Shown piece by piece: positions 35,986 through 49,548 of a DNA stretch of 64,000 bases. The notes below the pieces were generated by a model. The model was given only the letters and a program-made list of their open reading frames with translations, was not told the origin of the DNA and made no database searches. This stretch comes from Cyclina sinensis (Eukaryota > Mollusca > Bivalvia > Venerida > Veneridae). The stretch is taken from contig JAAONU010000014.1 of assembly GCA_012932295.1 (NCBI GenBank), forward strand, positions 4,343,063-4,407,062. The letters run 5' to 3'. A program made the position numbers and the translations under genes. How positions within the stretch are numbered: the first letter of the stretch is position 1; every line of letters begins with the position of its first letter.

Positions 35986-36629
35986 TACTAACCATTTTAC
36001 ATGTTTTACAAAAAATTATCTCAGAGTAGACAATTTTAAAGCTGATGTTCATCTGGAATTTGTTCTTTCATACTTTGAATGTTAAAACATTTAGCACAAA
36101 AAAGATGATTGATAAGAATGAATTAAATACTTTCACTTAGTTTTCTTAATTTTACAGTTGTATGCTGGTTTTAACCTTTGCCATATAGAGATGTGTTTAG
36201 TAGACAGTCCAGTAAAGCTGATAGTAACTTCTGAGGAGTAAACTGTGAAAGTGGTTGAGTTGAATTTTCGTTTTATGTTTCTGCACATAGTACAAATTAG
36301 TTTTTGGTGTGCAAAGTACAGTTTAAACATGTGGTAGAAAATTCCTTGTAGAGTTAAACTAATCATACGTTTTGCGTGTGAAAAATAACTCATTTTTTAA
36401 GCCTAATGACTTATAAAATTGTTTAACGTATGTTGTTCTATCCTTAAAGAAAATCAAGATTATTGCCAACAAAATGTGCAAATTGTGTAATACAAACAGG
36501 TTCAGGCATAGAATAATCTGACAGGTTCTTTTTTCCATAAATATGTCGTTTCATTGAGTTAGCATATATAAAAATAATTCAAAAGTCAGAACAAATATTT
36601 CTTATAGCTGCAAACATGCTGATCATATG

Positions 36630-36960
36630 ACCAATACAGGCATTACCATATAGGGACATATTTCTGATTTATAACAATACGTTTTACAGACGTTAAAGCT
36701 AGAATTAGATGTAACATAATTGAAAACGTAACCATCTAAAGAAAGTGTTCTAGCTTATGGATATAAGTTTTAGATAGACGTTAAAGTTATAATTAGATAT
36801 CCATTAGCACACCTATAAATGCCTTTGTACTAACAGTTCTTTGTCATCACAATTTTCTTGCATTCACATAAAATCCTTGACGGACGTCCAGTAAACATAA
36901 TCCCTAGGTAATGAATTGATCAGATGGAGGAAGGCAGTGTTAAAAAGATATCTGTGTGAA
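36630..36960. repeat. Segment with an inverted relative at 54555-54805
   Basis: Reverse complement similarity includes 'caagaaaattgtgatgaca' versus 'caagaaaattgtgataaca', 'ctaattctagcttt.acgtctgtaaaa' and 'tttaacactgccttcc'. This is another local duplication with inversion. Confidence 0.75.
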
Positions 36961-37221
36961 CATTGATAGTTCGAAATTGCTGATTTTTAATTAATTAATT
37001 ATCGTAACATGGGTATTGTTATAATTTTGAGTGAGTCGCCTAACATATAAGAAAAAGCGTCGCTGCTATAATCCACAGTTTTTCGTTAAATTCTTTAACA
37101 TATTCAAGTTCGGAAAAATAGGGTCTAAATAATTGTATTCAGGTTTGAAAACAGATAAGTCAACATATATGTCAACAGTTTTTGTGTCAGTTCAGCTGAA
37201 ACAAAACTTTGCAATTTGTTC

Positions 37222-38605
37222 ATTACAACTAGATGGGTGTTCAGTGGAACACTTGTGTCGCCCTTGGTTACTCTGTTAGAATAACTTAAAAGGTAAACAA
37301 GAGCCTGCTGGAAAAGACAGCATGCTAGTCAAAGTACAACAAGACCTGTCCACAGCATGCTCCACTTTTCTCAGTGCTGGATAATTAATTATAAGCCAAG
37401 TTAAACAAGAGGCCCAAGTGAAAAAAGTTGGAGAGGGGGAGGGCAAGTACCTAGTCATACAAGATGAAAAAAAATCGGGTGAAGCACTTATGTAATCAAA
37501 AATAAAAAATTTCGAGCCCTGTGGGGGAGGATGGGAAGTCAAGTACTATGTATTAAAAAAACAACAACAACAAAAAAAACCACCTTGGGGTGGAAGGGTG
37601 GTGAAGTGGATGGTTTGGGGGTCGATGGGGAGTTCAGTACCTATGTATTAAAAGAAAATTGGGCCCAGGGGGGGGGGGGGGGGGAGTGACTGATTTGGGG
37701 GGGAGTGACTGGTTTTGGGGGAGGGGGAGAGGAGTGAAGTCAAGTACCTATGTATTAAAAAAAAATTCGGACCCTGGGGGGGGTGAGGTGGGGGGAGATG
37801 ACAGGTTTGGGGGTGGATGGGGAGTCAAGTACCTATGTATTAAAAAAAATTGGGCTGGGGGGAGGGGAAGGACTGGATGGGGAGTCAACATGTACCTATG
37901 TATTAAAAAATGGGGCAGGAGGGCGGTTTCTATGCAGAGGGGACGGTGGGGGGAGAACTTGCCCATTTCATGTCAGTTAATATTTTATTTCTAGGCTTAA
38001 GAAGTTTTTTCCCTATATATAAGTATAAGCAAAATCAAGTGATCCCTGGGGGTGGGGCTAACTGCGATCCCAAGGACATGGGTACCAACAATCTTGACAG
38101 GGGTTTTGCTGGTGATCAAGTATTCCAAGTTTGAATTGAATATCTCTGACACTTTTTGCGACATGGTCATAAAGAAAAAGGTTAACCAAGAAATTTTAAC
38201 TTGAAAAAGGGGCATAACATTGAAAAAATAAATTTGAATGTTATCTGCCCTTGAGAAATCGTGTTGTCTTAAGTGATATAATTGTAAGTATTACAACTGG
38301 AAAGTTTGATGAAGAAATATTAAGAAATGACATAGTTATAGCCATTGTTAAGTTTTCAGTTTTCATGACAAAATCCAAGTACAAAAAGGGGCATTACTCT
38401 GTCAATTGTGACCTTGACCTACAGATTTTGGCATCATCACGACCCTGTTGTCGTAAGCAATATAATTTAAAAGTTTGATGACGAAATGTTTAGAAATGGC
38501 AAAGTTATAGCCAACGTTAAGTTTTCGTGACGGACCGACGGACCGCCGGACCGACGGACATAGCGATCCCTATGTATCGCCGTTTCTTCGAAAGGGCGAC
38601 ATAAA
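37222..38605. mobile_element. Pearl-like repeat inserted in unit U2
   Basis: Interrupts the alignment between 22150-22360 and 37165-38750. The ends carry an inverted pair gtgtcgccctt (37256) and aagggcgacat (about 38591). Inside are a G-rich array (37560-37940), two tandem units of about 190 bp with 'aaaaggggcat' and 'gatgaagaaat', and a 'gacggaccgacggaccgccg' type microsatellite at about 38530. The architecture matches the repeats at 28365-29940 and 41490-41960. Confidence 0.65.
37560..37940 (+). repeat. G-rich minisatellite, G-quadruplex potential
   Basis: Irregular units of roughly 85-110 bp carry 'caagtacctatgtattaaaa' followed by runs of G, including a run of about 18 G at 37669-37685. 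Multiple runs of four or more G on one strand would fold into G-quadruplexes. The glycine-rich plus frames and proline-rich minus frames here are artefacts. Confidence 0.9.
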
Positions 38606-41489
38606 AACTGTTTGATAAAATTCTTCTAGATGCATTTACTTTTTCAGTGTTATTCTGGTGTACTTCAATACTTCAAACTGTATACCTGACACTTATACCA
38701 ATATTTATGCTTGTTATATAAAGCCGATCCCGACTGCAGTCTTACTTATAACTTAGATATGTAAATTCTAAAAAAGAGTCTTTGCCGAAATCCTATGCCA
38801 TAGTTTTGACCATTTTCATTTAACTAATTTTGATTTTGCTCATGTTTCCATCTTGGATAAATGGTGTGTTTATCTCATTATCTCATGCAATGTACCTGAA
38901 AAAAGGAAAATCTTGTCGATATAAGCAATTGGTATGGTCTTACATTTAAGTAATACAACGATAGTTGTATTTCTATTTCGTTTTTAAGTTACTGTTTGAA
39001 AATACAATAACTTGAAAAACAACTCCAGATTTCACTGACAAAGACAAAACTTCCCCGAATAGTTGATATTTACATAAATAGTAATTAATATCTAGAAATT
39101 AATATCTACTTACACCCCGCCCCCTTCACCACCCCTGTGTTGTGATATTTTTAGGTCCGAGATATATGTAAAAATCAAAATCAACTGAATTATATTAAGA
39201 AGAAACCAGCATTTCTAATAGAACATTTATTGGCATGTTTATGACCTTTCTAAAAATGTCTCTGCATAAATTTTCTTCAAATGCAAATTAAATGTTATAA
39301 AATATCTTTATCAACGCATGCAAATACCCACTCGTCGCAATTTTAGGGGAATATTCTTTAAATTTGATGATTTTTTCAAGTGAAATACGCTCATATTTCA
39401 TTTCAATCCCATTTCTTAATATAACTTATACCTACTTGTGATGAAGAAACTTAAGCTTCCGGCTTTATGTGCCAGTACTTCCTACGTGACCAACTCGACG
39501 ACACTACTTTTTTTCGGTCCAGATAAAAAAATAGTTATGTTTGAACTATTTTTGCTGCTATATTGTGGTAAATTATGCACAATGTCCACGAATCACGTTT
39601 GCGCTATAAATACAGAAAAGGCCGGATATGTTTACAGTAAAAGGAGTGTTTATATACCAGCTCTTTTGTGAGTGCACAAATGAATGTCATTTAGACGAAA
39701 TTTTGAAAATCTGTTTTACTGCTATTTTTTTCAGTATAACAAACTGTACACAATTATGTGCATATTTTACCCACTCCCCCACTCTCCTTCTACTTCACGG
39801 AAAAAAATTGTCTACTTAGTATATTTGAGTATCCTTTATTTATTATATTTTTAGAAAATCTTACTTGTTAAATTCTTTGAGAGCATATTCAGTTAAGCAT
39901 GTAAGCACATCCAGAAATCTGCCATCATTTGATTTGAAAAAAGCAGGATATTTGAAATGGATAATTAAAATGATACTTTTGTTCGTTACAGTTTCGCATA
40001 TGCATGCATAGCATTTTAAAATTTACAAGAAAAAATATTTTGTGTGGTAATATAAGTGGATGGTTTGTGTGGCTGTGTATCAAAAATCTTTATGAGGCAT
40101 TAAAACACTGTAATGAACAAATACAAACTCTCAGATAACTAGAATTTATTCTCGATTCAAACAACAACTGTGTTGAATTTCCATACTGAAATACTGATTT
40201 GCCTGACAAGTTGTACCATTATCTAAATATCCAATGTAAAAGATTGCAATATGTAAATTACAAGAGGCTTGTAGATTTTAATTTAAGATAAATCTGAATC
40301 GATAATTTTGTCACTGTAATCCATATTTATTCCATCCGTTATTGTCCAATTTTTATCATTAATTTACATTTTACAGCCTTTAAGGGATAAATGAGTTTAC
40401 GACCTTTTTCTAATATTTCATCTGTTGTTAACATCTCAGAGAACAACTAAATTTCCCAATGTTTTCATTTACATGTTATTGGATTTATTTTAACTCCGAA
40501 GCGTTTTTCGGAATTACAGTATGAAAACCAGCAAACAACTGTAAAGAGCAGTTAACTGAACTGGAAATAAGAAATATCAATGTCTTTGCGCCAAATACTT
40601 CTTCACTTGATTTCTAGAATAAAGAGTAAACATAAAGCATCAAATAGTGAAAAACAAGAATCTGCGTATGGTAAACACAAATGCCCCCGCTCGCATTCTT
40701 GTCAGAACATTAGCCAGAATCATACTGTTAACACATGTAAAAATACAAAATGCAAGTCATAACTTACCCTTAATTCAGCAACTGTCTACAACAATATTAG
40801 GAACCAGGCACTGTACATTGAAGAGTATCAAATAATAAAAAAGTATCTTTATTACACATACGTTTTTTTCATAAAGTTAGTCCCAAAAAAAAATAACAGG
40901 TGATTTTACATTTATAGGTAAGTCTAAAATATCTGAAAATGTGAAAACACTACCCGTTTCCTATCAAACAGGTATTGCTAACATAATCTAATGGTTCTTA
41001 TGAAATCTAAAAAGATATGCAAGTATAGATAGCAGCAGAAAAGGTTGTGTTTCAACCAAAAATATATTATTCTATTTAGTTTGGTTAAGTTCTTCTTCCA
41101 ATGAATGACATTGACATTGCTTTTACAATTCTATTACTTTAATATTGATTATGTTTAAATGACAAACTGACAATTACTTTTCGCTATTTGAAAGTAGAAA
41201 GCCTGTGCCAATTTAGTAGGAAATTCTGCTGCAGACACCAATTTTAACATCTTTGTTTCCTCAAGGATAGGTGGTGGAAATATTTCTACTATATATGTGT
41301 TATCTTGAAGAGAAACTATTTCTGATATGTACTGAAGAAAAATGTAAACCTATTCATTAAGGGAAGAGAAATTACTGCAGAAAAAAATGTTCGAACAGTT
41401 ATACGTAAAACTTAAAATTGTACTCCAGAAGGAATATTAATTGAAAGCTTTAATCAAAGTCTAAAAAAAATAAATAATTGGTGTAAAAC

Positions 41490-41960
41490 AGTTAGTGAAC
41501 TTATGTAATGAAGCCATTGATAGAGATTAAACTTAAGATATATCCAACGTTCCGGAGTACGTTAACCATACCTATTTTCAAAGTGCTCAAAAGGAAAATA
41601 ACTGGGGAAAAATAGATGCCACATTAATGAAACTTACCAAGATCATGGACTTTGTACTGGTAAGTGTGTAGAATGAAGCCATTGGTACATGGATAATTTA
41701 GATATATCCACATTTCTGGAAAATGTTAACTAAACATATTTTCAAAGTGCTAAAAAGTGAAATAACTGGGGGAAAATGGACGCCACAGTTATGTCACTTC
41801 CCGGCATCATTTACTTTATATTCGTAAGTACTTGTATAAATTGTGAAGCCATTGTTACAGGTAGAACTTAAGCTATATCCAACTTGCAGGAATAACTTGA
41901 CCTCGTACGGACAGACGGACGTACGTTTCAATGACTACATGCCCTGGGACATAAAACGCA
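41490..41960 (+). mobile_element. Pearl-like tandem repeat with ACGG-type end
   Basis: About 2.5 units of 165-171 bp start at 'gaagccattg' (41509, 41674, 41845) and contain 'ttttcaaagtgctcaaaa' and 'aaaataactgggg'. They end in 'cggacagacggacgtacg' at about 41908. Absent from U1 and U3 at this place. Confidence 0.65.
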
Positions 41961-42454
41961 TCCTGTTTTGAAAAATTTTCAGATACAATGAAGATCATCC
42001 ACTAAATATCAATTGTTTCACTTACATACAAAAGTAAAGTGCATTTATAAATTCCAGGTTCAAACTTTTCTGTCAAGAGATAACAATAACGTATGTCATG
42101 AATTTAAAGACAGAGAATCATGTGAACTTATTCATTTTAACAACAGGATTCTAGATTTTGTTCAATATATGTTTACTTCTTCTCAAACGCAACTTTGATA
42201 TAAGTGCTTCTTAGATGGCTGTATGGTGAGTGCATATATGACATTGACAGGCATTATTATCTAAATTCCATTTTCAATTTTCTATAAGAACCTCTGTATG
42301 ACATTTTAGTAAGATGATATTGCTGCATTCAGTGCCAGTTTCTTGTTGTATAATTGCAAAGATTGTGTAAAGTTGTAACACGATTCTACATATGGATATA
42401 TTTTGTAATCATAAAATTAAGAGTTTATCTAAAAGACTCTTTATATGCACATTA

Positions 42455-43207
42455 CAGTCGACTCCGCTTATAATGAACTCAATGGGACATTCAAATATCG
42501 TTCGTTATATCCGAAGTTCGCTAAAAGCGAAGTAGCAACAACTTTCGCGGACTTGTTTAAGTGGACAAATTTGCCGTGAAAAAGCATACCTTTCACCGGT
42601 CACTTGTGCAATCGGTATTTTACGGCAGCGGTAATTTTATGCGGGGCAATTTATTGTACACTATATTATGCACATGCATTTGATTTATTGTAAACAAAAG
42701 TTTCACAGTTTATATGCATAATTTATACATGTATTTAATTCAAACAAAATGTTGAACTACTTGAGCATTCGTTTAGGCATTGTCTATAAACGTTACATGC
42801 GAAAGAAATCAGTTATTTTTGATTGTTTTCTATTCTCATAAGGCATAACTTACCTGTGCAATCACTCGATTAAATAATTATCGGATAGCGGTATTTATGT
42901 ACTGATCATGAATCGAGCGCATCCCGATTTTCAATTATGACAGTTCGTTTCAACCTAGGAAATTTACGTTTTTGTTTCTCCATTTGGGACTGGAAAAAAA
43001 AGGTTCGCTATAGCCGAGGAAATTAACGTGTTTTTTTCCGTTTGGGACTTGAAAAATGGTTCGCTATAGCCGAAAATTATAAGCGAGTACGTAATAAGCG
43101 ATGTGATTTAACATAAAATAAAGAAGGAATCGGCCTGGGATTTCAGAATTAGTTCGCTATAGCCGATAATTCGTTATAACCGAGTTCGTTATAAGTGGAG
43201 TCGACTG
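42455..43207. mobile_element. Pogo/Tigger-like MITE, TA target site
   Basis: A 753 bp element beginning cagtcgactccgcttataa and ending ttataagtggagtcgactg, flanked by TA on both sides (42453-42454 and 43208-43209). Subterminal 'ggttcgctatagccga' motifs are repeated several times near the right end. The ends resemble those of Tc1/mariner-pogo (Tigger/Jerky) elements. No transposase frame is present. It is missing from U1 and U3. Confidence 0.88.
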
Positions 43208-44784
43208 TATATGTTTGCGCTGAAACGTCCGCAAGCTTTTCGCCAACTGATACATTGTAGATAAGTATCTGGACTGCCATCATTACCAGATTAAACGAAA
43301 CAGTTAATGTAAAAACATGGTAACTCGTAAACTTCTTTGTTATTACAACGGTGCCATGTTTACGATAGAAATAATTGAAAAAAAAAAACTTATTTCATAA
43401 ATTTTCACAATATCAATCATTTCAAACGTGTAAAAATACATGCCAGTACACTGACACATCATTATCTTGTATAGTTGAAAGATGACCTGAAAATGTCGGT
43501 AAAGAAAAGAGAAGAAAAGAGTCAAAGTGAATAACGCGAAAGACACGCAGCGGGGAACAATACGTTGTGCGTAAAGCTAATTATTTATATCACCAATTAT
43601 AATACTAATTAGCAGAACGGTCAGTTTTTAAAAAAACAGACTGACAACAACAGATCGTGCTATTTCCTACAGGCAGAATATAACTTATATACTGGTAATT
43701 TCCGCTCGAAAGGTCTTTTCTTTTGTGATAAGTATGTCATACTCAGTGAAATATTGATAAGAATAAGGCAATTATATACAAGTGATAATGATTCTACTGC
43801 ATTTTTGTCACAGAAAATGTACGAATCTGAAGGAGGAATGTTAACGGTGCGAATATGATTTCAAAGGTTTAGTTAAGGTGACAGTCTATCCGAGGAATTA
43901 AACGCTAAAGTAATTATTGAATATTTGGATTCAGCTTTCACTCTTAGATCTATCGGTTTTTCTTTTAAGTAAATTGAGATATATGTTCCAAAATATCTTT
44001 GATAGGACTTTCTGAGTGAAATGATTAGAACATTATAAAAGTTTTGATATTTGATAAGATTAATTATATAAATGAAAGCGATGTATCTTTTATCTGGATT
44101 TTGATCTGAAAAGAAACTTTTTTCCCGTTCATTTACCTTTGTTGTTTAATATATTCCTGTCAGTATCCATGTCCTCTAAGCTTAAGGTCAATTTCATAAA
44201 TGAAAGGTAATACGTTTCAGTTCCCATTCTAATGTGTAAATGACATGACATGTTGCTTTACGCGAATGATAAGAAAATCCAGGCACAATCTTAAAATCAT
44301 AAATTTAGCGAATGTTACAGAAAAACATACCAGGGCATGCTTTTTTAAACCGGAGCTGTTCGATCAAAGAACAAAGTAAACTTTGTATAAATCGACTTGT
44401 TACGCAAACATGTAGATCTTATAGACTAAAGCATGCTTTTTCTATCAATTTGACTGGCTGAAGATGGTACTAGTATAGTAAAACCTAGAAGGTAAATTTA
44501 TGATAGGGTAAGAGAAAGTAATGTTATGATAGATTCGTTAGATATATGTGTAAAGGCAACAATAATTTTCAGAGGGTTGATTACTTTTGCAGAGATTCTC
44601 TTTATAGTGACGGGTTACTATATCTGAAAACAAAATTTGAGAATAATGGTCTTGAAGACTAATTTTCATTGACTCGAACGACCATGACCATACTGGTTTG
44701 AATGAGCTTTCCAACGGTATAACTATATTGTATAAGATTTAAAGTAAACAATAGTTATTTCACATGCGGCAATAGTGGTGACAG

Positions 44785-44860
44785 TTAAAGCGTTGTTAAT
44801 ATTTTGTTAACATGAGGGTCCAGAGTTCAAATCAGACTGAAGCGATTTTTTTTTCTATTT
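44785..44860 (+). mobile_element. Possible tRNA-like SINE fossil
   Basis: 'agttaaagcgttgttaat' followed by 'gggtccagagttcaaatc' resembles worn A and B boxes. A weaker counterpart occurs in U3 near 50095-50160. Low confidence. Confidence 0.35.
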
Positions 44861-45340
44861 TGACTTTTATAATCAGTTTTGAAGTAAAATATCATGTTGT
44901 TATAATTTCACGGCATCTAGATATTTAAGTAAAAAGATTTTTATATCAAATCTGGAGTACAGCCCCTTTAAATGCCAGCAAAGAATCTCGATCAATTATG
45001 TAACAAGAAAGTCGTTTTAAGTAAGCTTTCTTTATTCATGTACGAATTAAACTCAGAAAATCTCCAGCTTAGTTTTCTGCGAAAGTCAGTTTGTGTAATG
45101 GTTAATCTGAATGAAATGTTTTAAATTTTCAAAGAACTGAAATAAAAAGTAGTGCCATATCACATTCATATACAGGAACTGAAATTGCAGTAAAAATGTT
45201 TAAAAAAGAAGAAAAAAATTATATTTCCCCTCAGCGTTTGTCGTACTATTTTTAAGTTATTCTCATGTTATTTTATGACTGTCACATATCCTGATCGGAA
45301 TTACATTTAATTGCACACTCCTTGTTATAGAAGCAAAGAT

Positions 45341-45560
45341 CAAGGATCGCCTCGGTTCGGCGAAAGTTTGCTTTATTTACCGCAGAGAAATAGAAATAAA
45401 ATTCTCGGTCCTGTTTAAGTGAAATCAAATATATCGGAGTGAGGGGTAACTTTTTGAATGTTGAGATTTCGCTTGAACAGGACTGAGCATTTCGTTTCTA
45501 TTCTTCTGCAAGGGAAATAAAGCAAACTGTCGCCGAACAACCCTGTTCCTATGATCCTTG
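45341..45560. mobile_element. Foldback MITE of about 220 bp
   Basis: Starts caaggatc and ends gatccttg. The arms of about 95 bp are inverted repeats, for example 'agtttgctttattt' with 'aaataaagcaaact' and 'cggtcctgtttaagtgaaatc' with its partner. Small gaps in the arms indicate age. It occurs only in U2. Confidence 0.85.
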
Positions 45561-46549
45561 TATAAAGTTCACATTACTGTGACGTCTTTTTCTGTTCTTA
45601 CGGAAATGGTAATGGTTACCATTTTCTAGTAAAACCAGTTTGTTACTTCCTATTACTATTCTACTTTTTCTATTTTTAAGTAAAAACAACAAACTCTTAC
45701 TGGAACCAGATGGATTGTGAATTAGATAACACAACTTGGAACAGTTAAAGTGACCTATTTGTAAAACTACTATCAAAATCATGCCCTGACAGTTTATGAA
45801 TGTAAATGAAAAGTTTGGATACGGCCATGTTTTAATCAGGTATTAATGAATCAGTAAACGATACTTCTCATTGCAGTGTAGTCTGGACTTGGTTGATACT
45901 GTGCCTAACTGTACTGTGCCTAACTGATTATCATCTTCCATGTATTGTTTAAGAACGATTATGAATCACACAATCCAATGCTTTCAAAGTTATTTTACCA
46001 ACATATTCTATTTCTGTTGTATTTGACAGAATAAATAATAATACACCTTTACAATTCAAAATACAGACCATATCTTTCAATAACTTGATTTTTTATTTGA
46101 GCAGTGCAGTCAATGCTATAGTGGTACTTCTAGAAAAACAGTTCAGTATAGTATTTTAGTTTTGTAATTGAACATATAAAATAACCAAAATATATATTTT
46201 GTGAAAACACATCCATTATTTGCCACTCTTAAAAGGGATCTGAAAATATTTAAGGTTCATTAAGCCCCCAAAATGCTACTTTTTTAATTCTCAAAAGCTT
46301 TTTATCTTTAATATACTGTTGCAATTTCCAAAATGGTACTCATTAGCCATATAGTTGAACCATGTTTTGTTTCTTTTGCTTTTTTGGCCACTAGTAAAGC
46401 TATAGTGAGTTATTAATTAAAATACTGTAAAACACATTTTGCCTTTCTTGAGAATAAATATTGTAGTTATTTCTTAGGCTTAAAGGGTCTTTAAAATGAA
46501 ATGTAACCCCAAAGCATAAAAACAGGATTAAATCTCAGTATTTCTAAGT

Positions 46550-46790
46550 AATACGTCCGTGGTTAAGGCGCACGCTTACAGAGGTTCGAGTCCCGTCAAG
46601 GACTTAATCAGGCGAGGCTGGTTAGTAAGATGCCGGCTAGTTAAACATGGGTACCGATTGCCCGTCGACCAGGGTCTGGTAAATAGGATACGGAGTCTGG
46701 GGGTTAATGTGTACAAAAGGGGTGATATATAAGCCCGTGAGACTGGCATTTTTGTATGGGTAACATAATAATAAAAAAAGCACTTTTCTT
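46550..46790 (+). mobile_element. tRNA-derived SINE (unit U2 copy)
   Basis: The best preserved of three copies. It has an A-box-like gtggttaaggcgc, a B box ggttcgagtccc at about 46583, a body, and a tail ending in 'taataataaaaaaa'. The minus-strand open frame over it is an artefact of the B box region. Confidence 0.8.
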
Positions 46791-48985
46791 TTGTAGTACG
46801 ATTTGAACACCTAAAGAACACTCCATGGATACTATGTCTCAAAATAGACAATTTTAGAACTGATGTTCATCTGAAAATTGTTCTGTCATAGTTTGAATGT
46901 TAAAACATTTAGCAATAAAACAGTGACTACACAAACTTTTGCCTTCTCTCATATAACATCTCGCGAGAGTATGCGTCTAATTGATCCTTTTTCTGAACTT
47001 TGTTTCATTAATTTTGTTAATTAATATACTAATTTAGCGGAAAATGTATAGATGTTTTCTTGTTTTATAAAATTAAAATAAACTGTACTTGCAGACACAA
47101 CACGACTTCAAATGAATCGGTTGTCTACGGTCTTAGATATGTCTGCACCAAACATAATCAGCTTCAGTGATGTGATTCTAACTGACCTATTAACACTCGA
47201 AAACCACTCAGCAGTAAATTAAACTTTCCAGGAAAAAAGGAATGTTTGTCTTAACGCTTGATTCTGTGGTTTTGAGATATCAGACAGAATTAGTTGAACT
47301 ATTTTTTGTTAATCTACAGTGTCTGTTTGAAGATAAAAGCCGTCCAGAAAAACAAAATTCAGAATTCGAATTAAAATGATTTAAAAAAAATGTACACAAT
47401 TATGTGCATATTTTACCCCGCACTCACCCCCAGTCCCCCGCCCCGGAAAAAAGAGATATTTCCTACTTCTTAAATTTAATTTGAATATCCTTTATTTATT
47501 ATGTTTTTAGAAATCTTACTTGTGAAATACTTTAAGAGCATATTCAGTTAAACATGCAAGCATATAAAAATAATCTGCCATCGTTTGATTTGATGTAAGC
47601 AGGCTATTCACTGAATTGAAATGATACTCTAATTCGTTATAATTGCGCGTGCGCATGCACTTACCTTTTTTAAATTTACAAGGACAGATATTTTTGTGTG
47701 GTGATGCAAGTGTATAATGTGTTTGTGGCCGTGTAGCAATAATCTTTTTGAGGAATTAAAACATTGTAATGAACAAACACAGATTCTCAGATAACTAGAA
47801 CTTATTCACGATTCGAATAATAACTGTGTTGGATTTTCATGCTAAAATACTGATTTGCTTGACTCGTTGTACCATTATCTAAATACCCAATGCAATTAAA
47901 TGTAAAAGATTGCAAAGTAAGTTACAACAGGCTTGTAGATTATCTGTATCGATAATTTTCTCACTGCAATTCCCCAATGTTTTCATTTTATTCGATTTAT
48001 TTTAACTCCGAAGCGTCTTTCCCACTTACAAAATGACAACCAGTATATAAAGTAAGTTCAGTTTATTGCTCTGTGTAACATGAATGTCGATGTCTTTGTG
48101 CCAAATAGGTTCACTTGATTTCGAGAAAAAAAGTAAATATAAAGCATCAAACAGTGTAAAAAGCAACCATCCTTTTTCTGATAAATGGTCAGATACAAGG
48201 AAAATCATCCAGTAAATATCAATTGCTTCATTTACATACACATTTTCAGTGAAGTCCATTTATATATTTCAGGTTCAAACTTTTCTGTCAGGATATATCA
48301 AGTTTTCGATACGCATAATTGCAAAGACTGTGTAAAGTTGTGAAAGGAACACGTGCCTACATATGTTCTCAAACAATTTTCTTAATTTCTGAAAGGGGAA
48401 AAACATCAAGTTTACTCAGTTTTCTCATGTGTAATTTCAAATGACTCATTGCAATACACTTTAATGTAGATATTTTTGCATTGAAAACAATCTCCCACGA
48501 ATTCTATATCAACATACTCAATTTATTAAATTATCTGAATTGCCATTATTACTGGTTAAAGCGAAAAAAAAATATGTAGAAATATGATGACACGTAAGAT
48601 TCTTTATTATCATAATGGTGCCATATTTACTAGTGAACTATTAGACAAAGACTTGTTTTATACATTATTACAATATCAACCTCTTTGGACGTCTAAACAT
48701 ATATGTGACAATACATTGACACATCATTATATTATATAGTTGAAAGATGGCCTTGTAATATCAGTAAAGAAAAGATTCGAGGCTAATATCGAGAAACACA
48801 CGACTCTGGGAACAATACGTTCTCTCCCTAACTTGTGCGTAAAATGAATTGTTAATAATCATTATTTATAGTACTAACTAGGAAACCTGAACCTGAAGTC
48901 TAAATTTTTTTATATATTATTATTTCATTACTTCAACTCTCGGGTCCTTTTTTTTTAATAAACGCAGATACGTGTTCACAAAATG

Positions 48986-49008
48986 TGAGTTCCTTCGCGA
49001 GGAACTCA
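48986..49008. other. Short perfect hairpin
   Basis: Arms tgagttcct and aggaactca around the loop tcgcg. Function unknown. Confidence 0.6.
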
Positions 49009-49548
49009 ACTTATCTGAGTGACATGATTTAATGATATAATTTTTGGAAATTTAATGATGATAATTCGTCTTTAATGATGACATAGCGTTTGCCTTTATT
49101 TTGTTCTAACGTTTATTTATCTTTCTTGTCAAATATCCCTCTGTCGATATTCATTTACACTAAAATCAAAGTTAATTTCAAAAATGGAAGGTTATAAATC
49201 TAAATTTTCTTGTTTAACATGTGAATGTAACAACATGCTGTGAAATGTCAGGGTAAGAAAAATGAGTCAGTCACATTCTTTAAATAAAAAAAGAAAACAT
49301 ATCGGGGAATACTTTTTTAGAACCGGTGTTGTTCGAACAAATATCAGCAGCTAAAGTTTTGAAAGTAAACCTTGTTTCATTCAGAATTCGTGATGTTACG
49401 CAAACAAAAATGATCTAATCGGTCAAAGCTTGCCATTTTTGCCACTTAGATTGGCTGAAGATGGCACTGGGCGTAGTAGAACTTACGCGGTGAAGCAATG
49501 GTTTGACAGATTCGTTACAAACATGTATAAAAATAAATCAAGTTCCCG

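Larger units (their letters stand above)
32800..37165 (+). repeat. Duplicated unit U1, main part
   Basis: Colinear with U2 and U3. Anchors: 'atctttatgaggcatta' at about 32824 (40087 in U2, 47740 in U3), the 'gatacaaggaagaccaaccag' block at 33408 (41983, 48188), 'agttgaaagatgacct' at 34192 (43473, 48739), 'gttgttcgaacaaag' at 35062 (44360, 49327), and a SINE fossil at 35770 (46550, 51525). No conserved reading frame is kept across the three units. Confidence 0.8.
38606..47085 (+). repeat. Duplicated unit U2
   Basis: 38606-40030 matches 22250-23850; the remainder matches U1 (32800 onward) and U3. Insertions specific to this unit are the tandem repeat at 41490-41960, the pogo-like MITE at 42455-43207 and the foldback MITE at 45341-45560. 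No gene recognised. Confidence 0.8.

Noticed and set aside
37659..38134. Glycine-rich and proline-rich open frames
   Set aside because: They follow the G-rich minisatellite on both strands and have no domain or codon signal.
46576..46851. Open frame over the SINE at 46550
   Set aside because: The L-T-G-L-E-P motif comes from the reverse complement of the tRNA B box.
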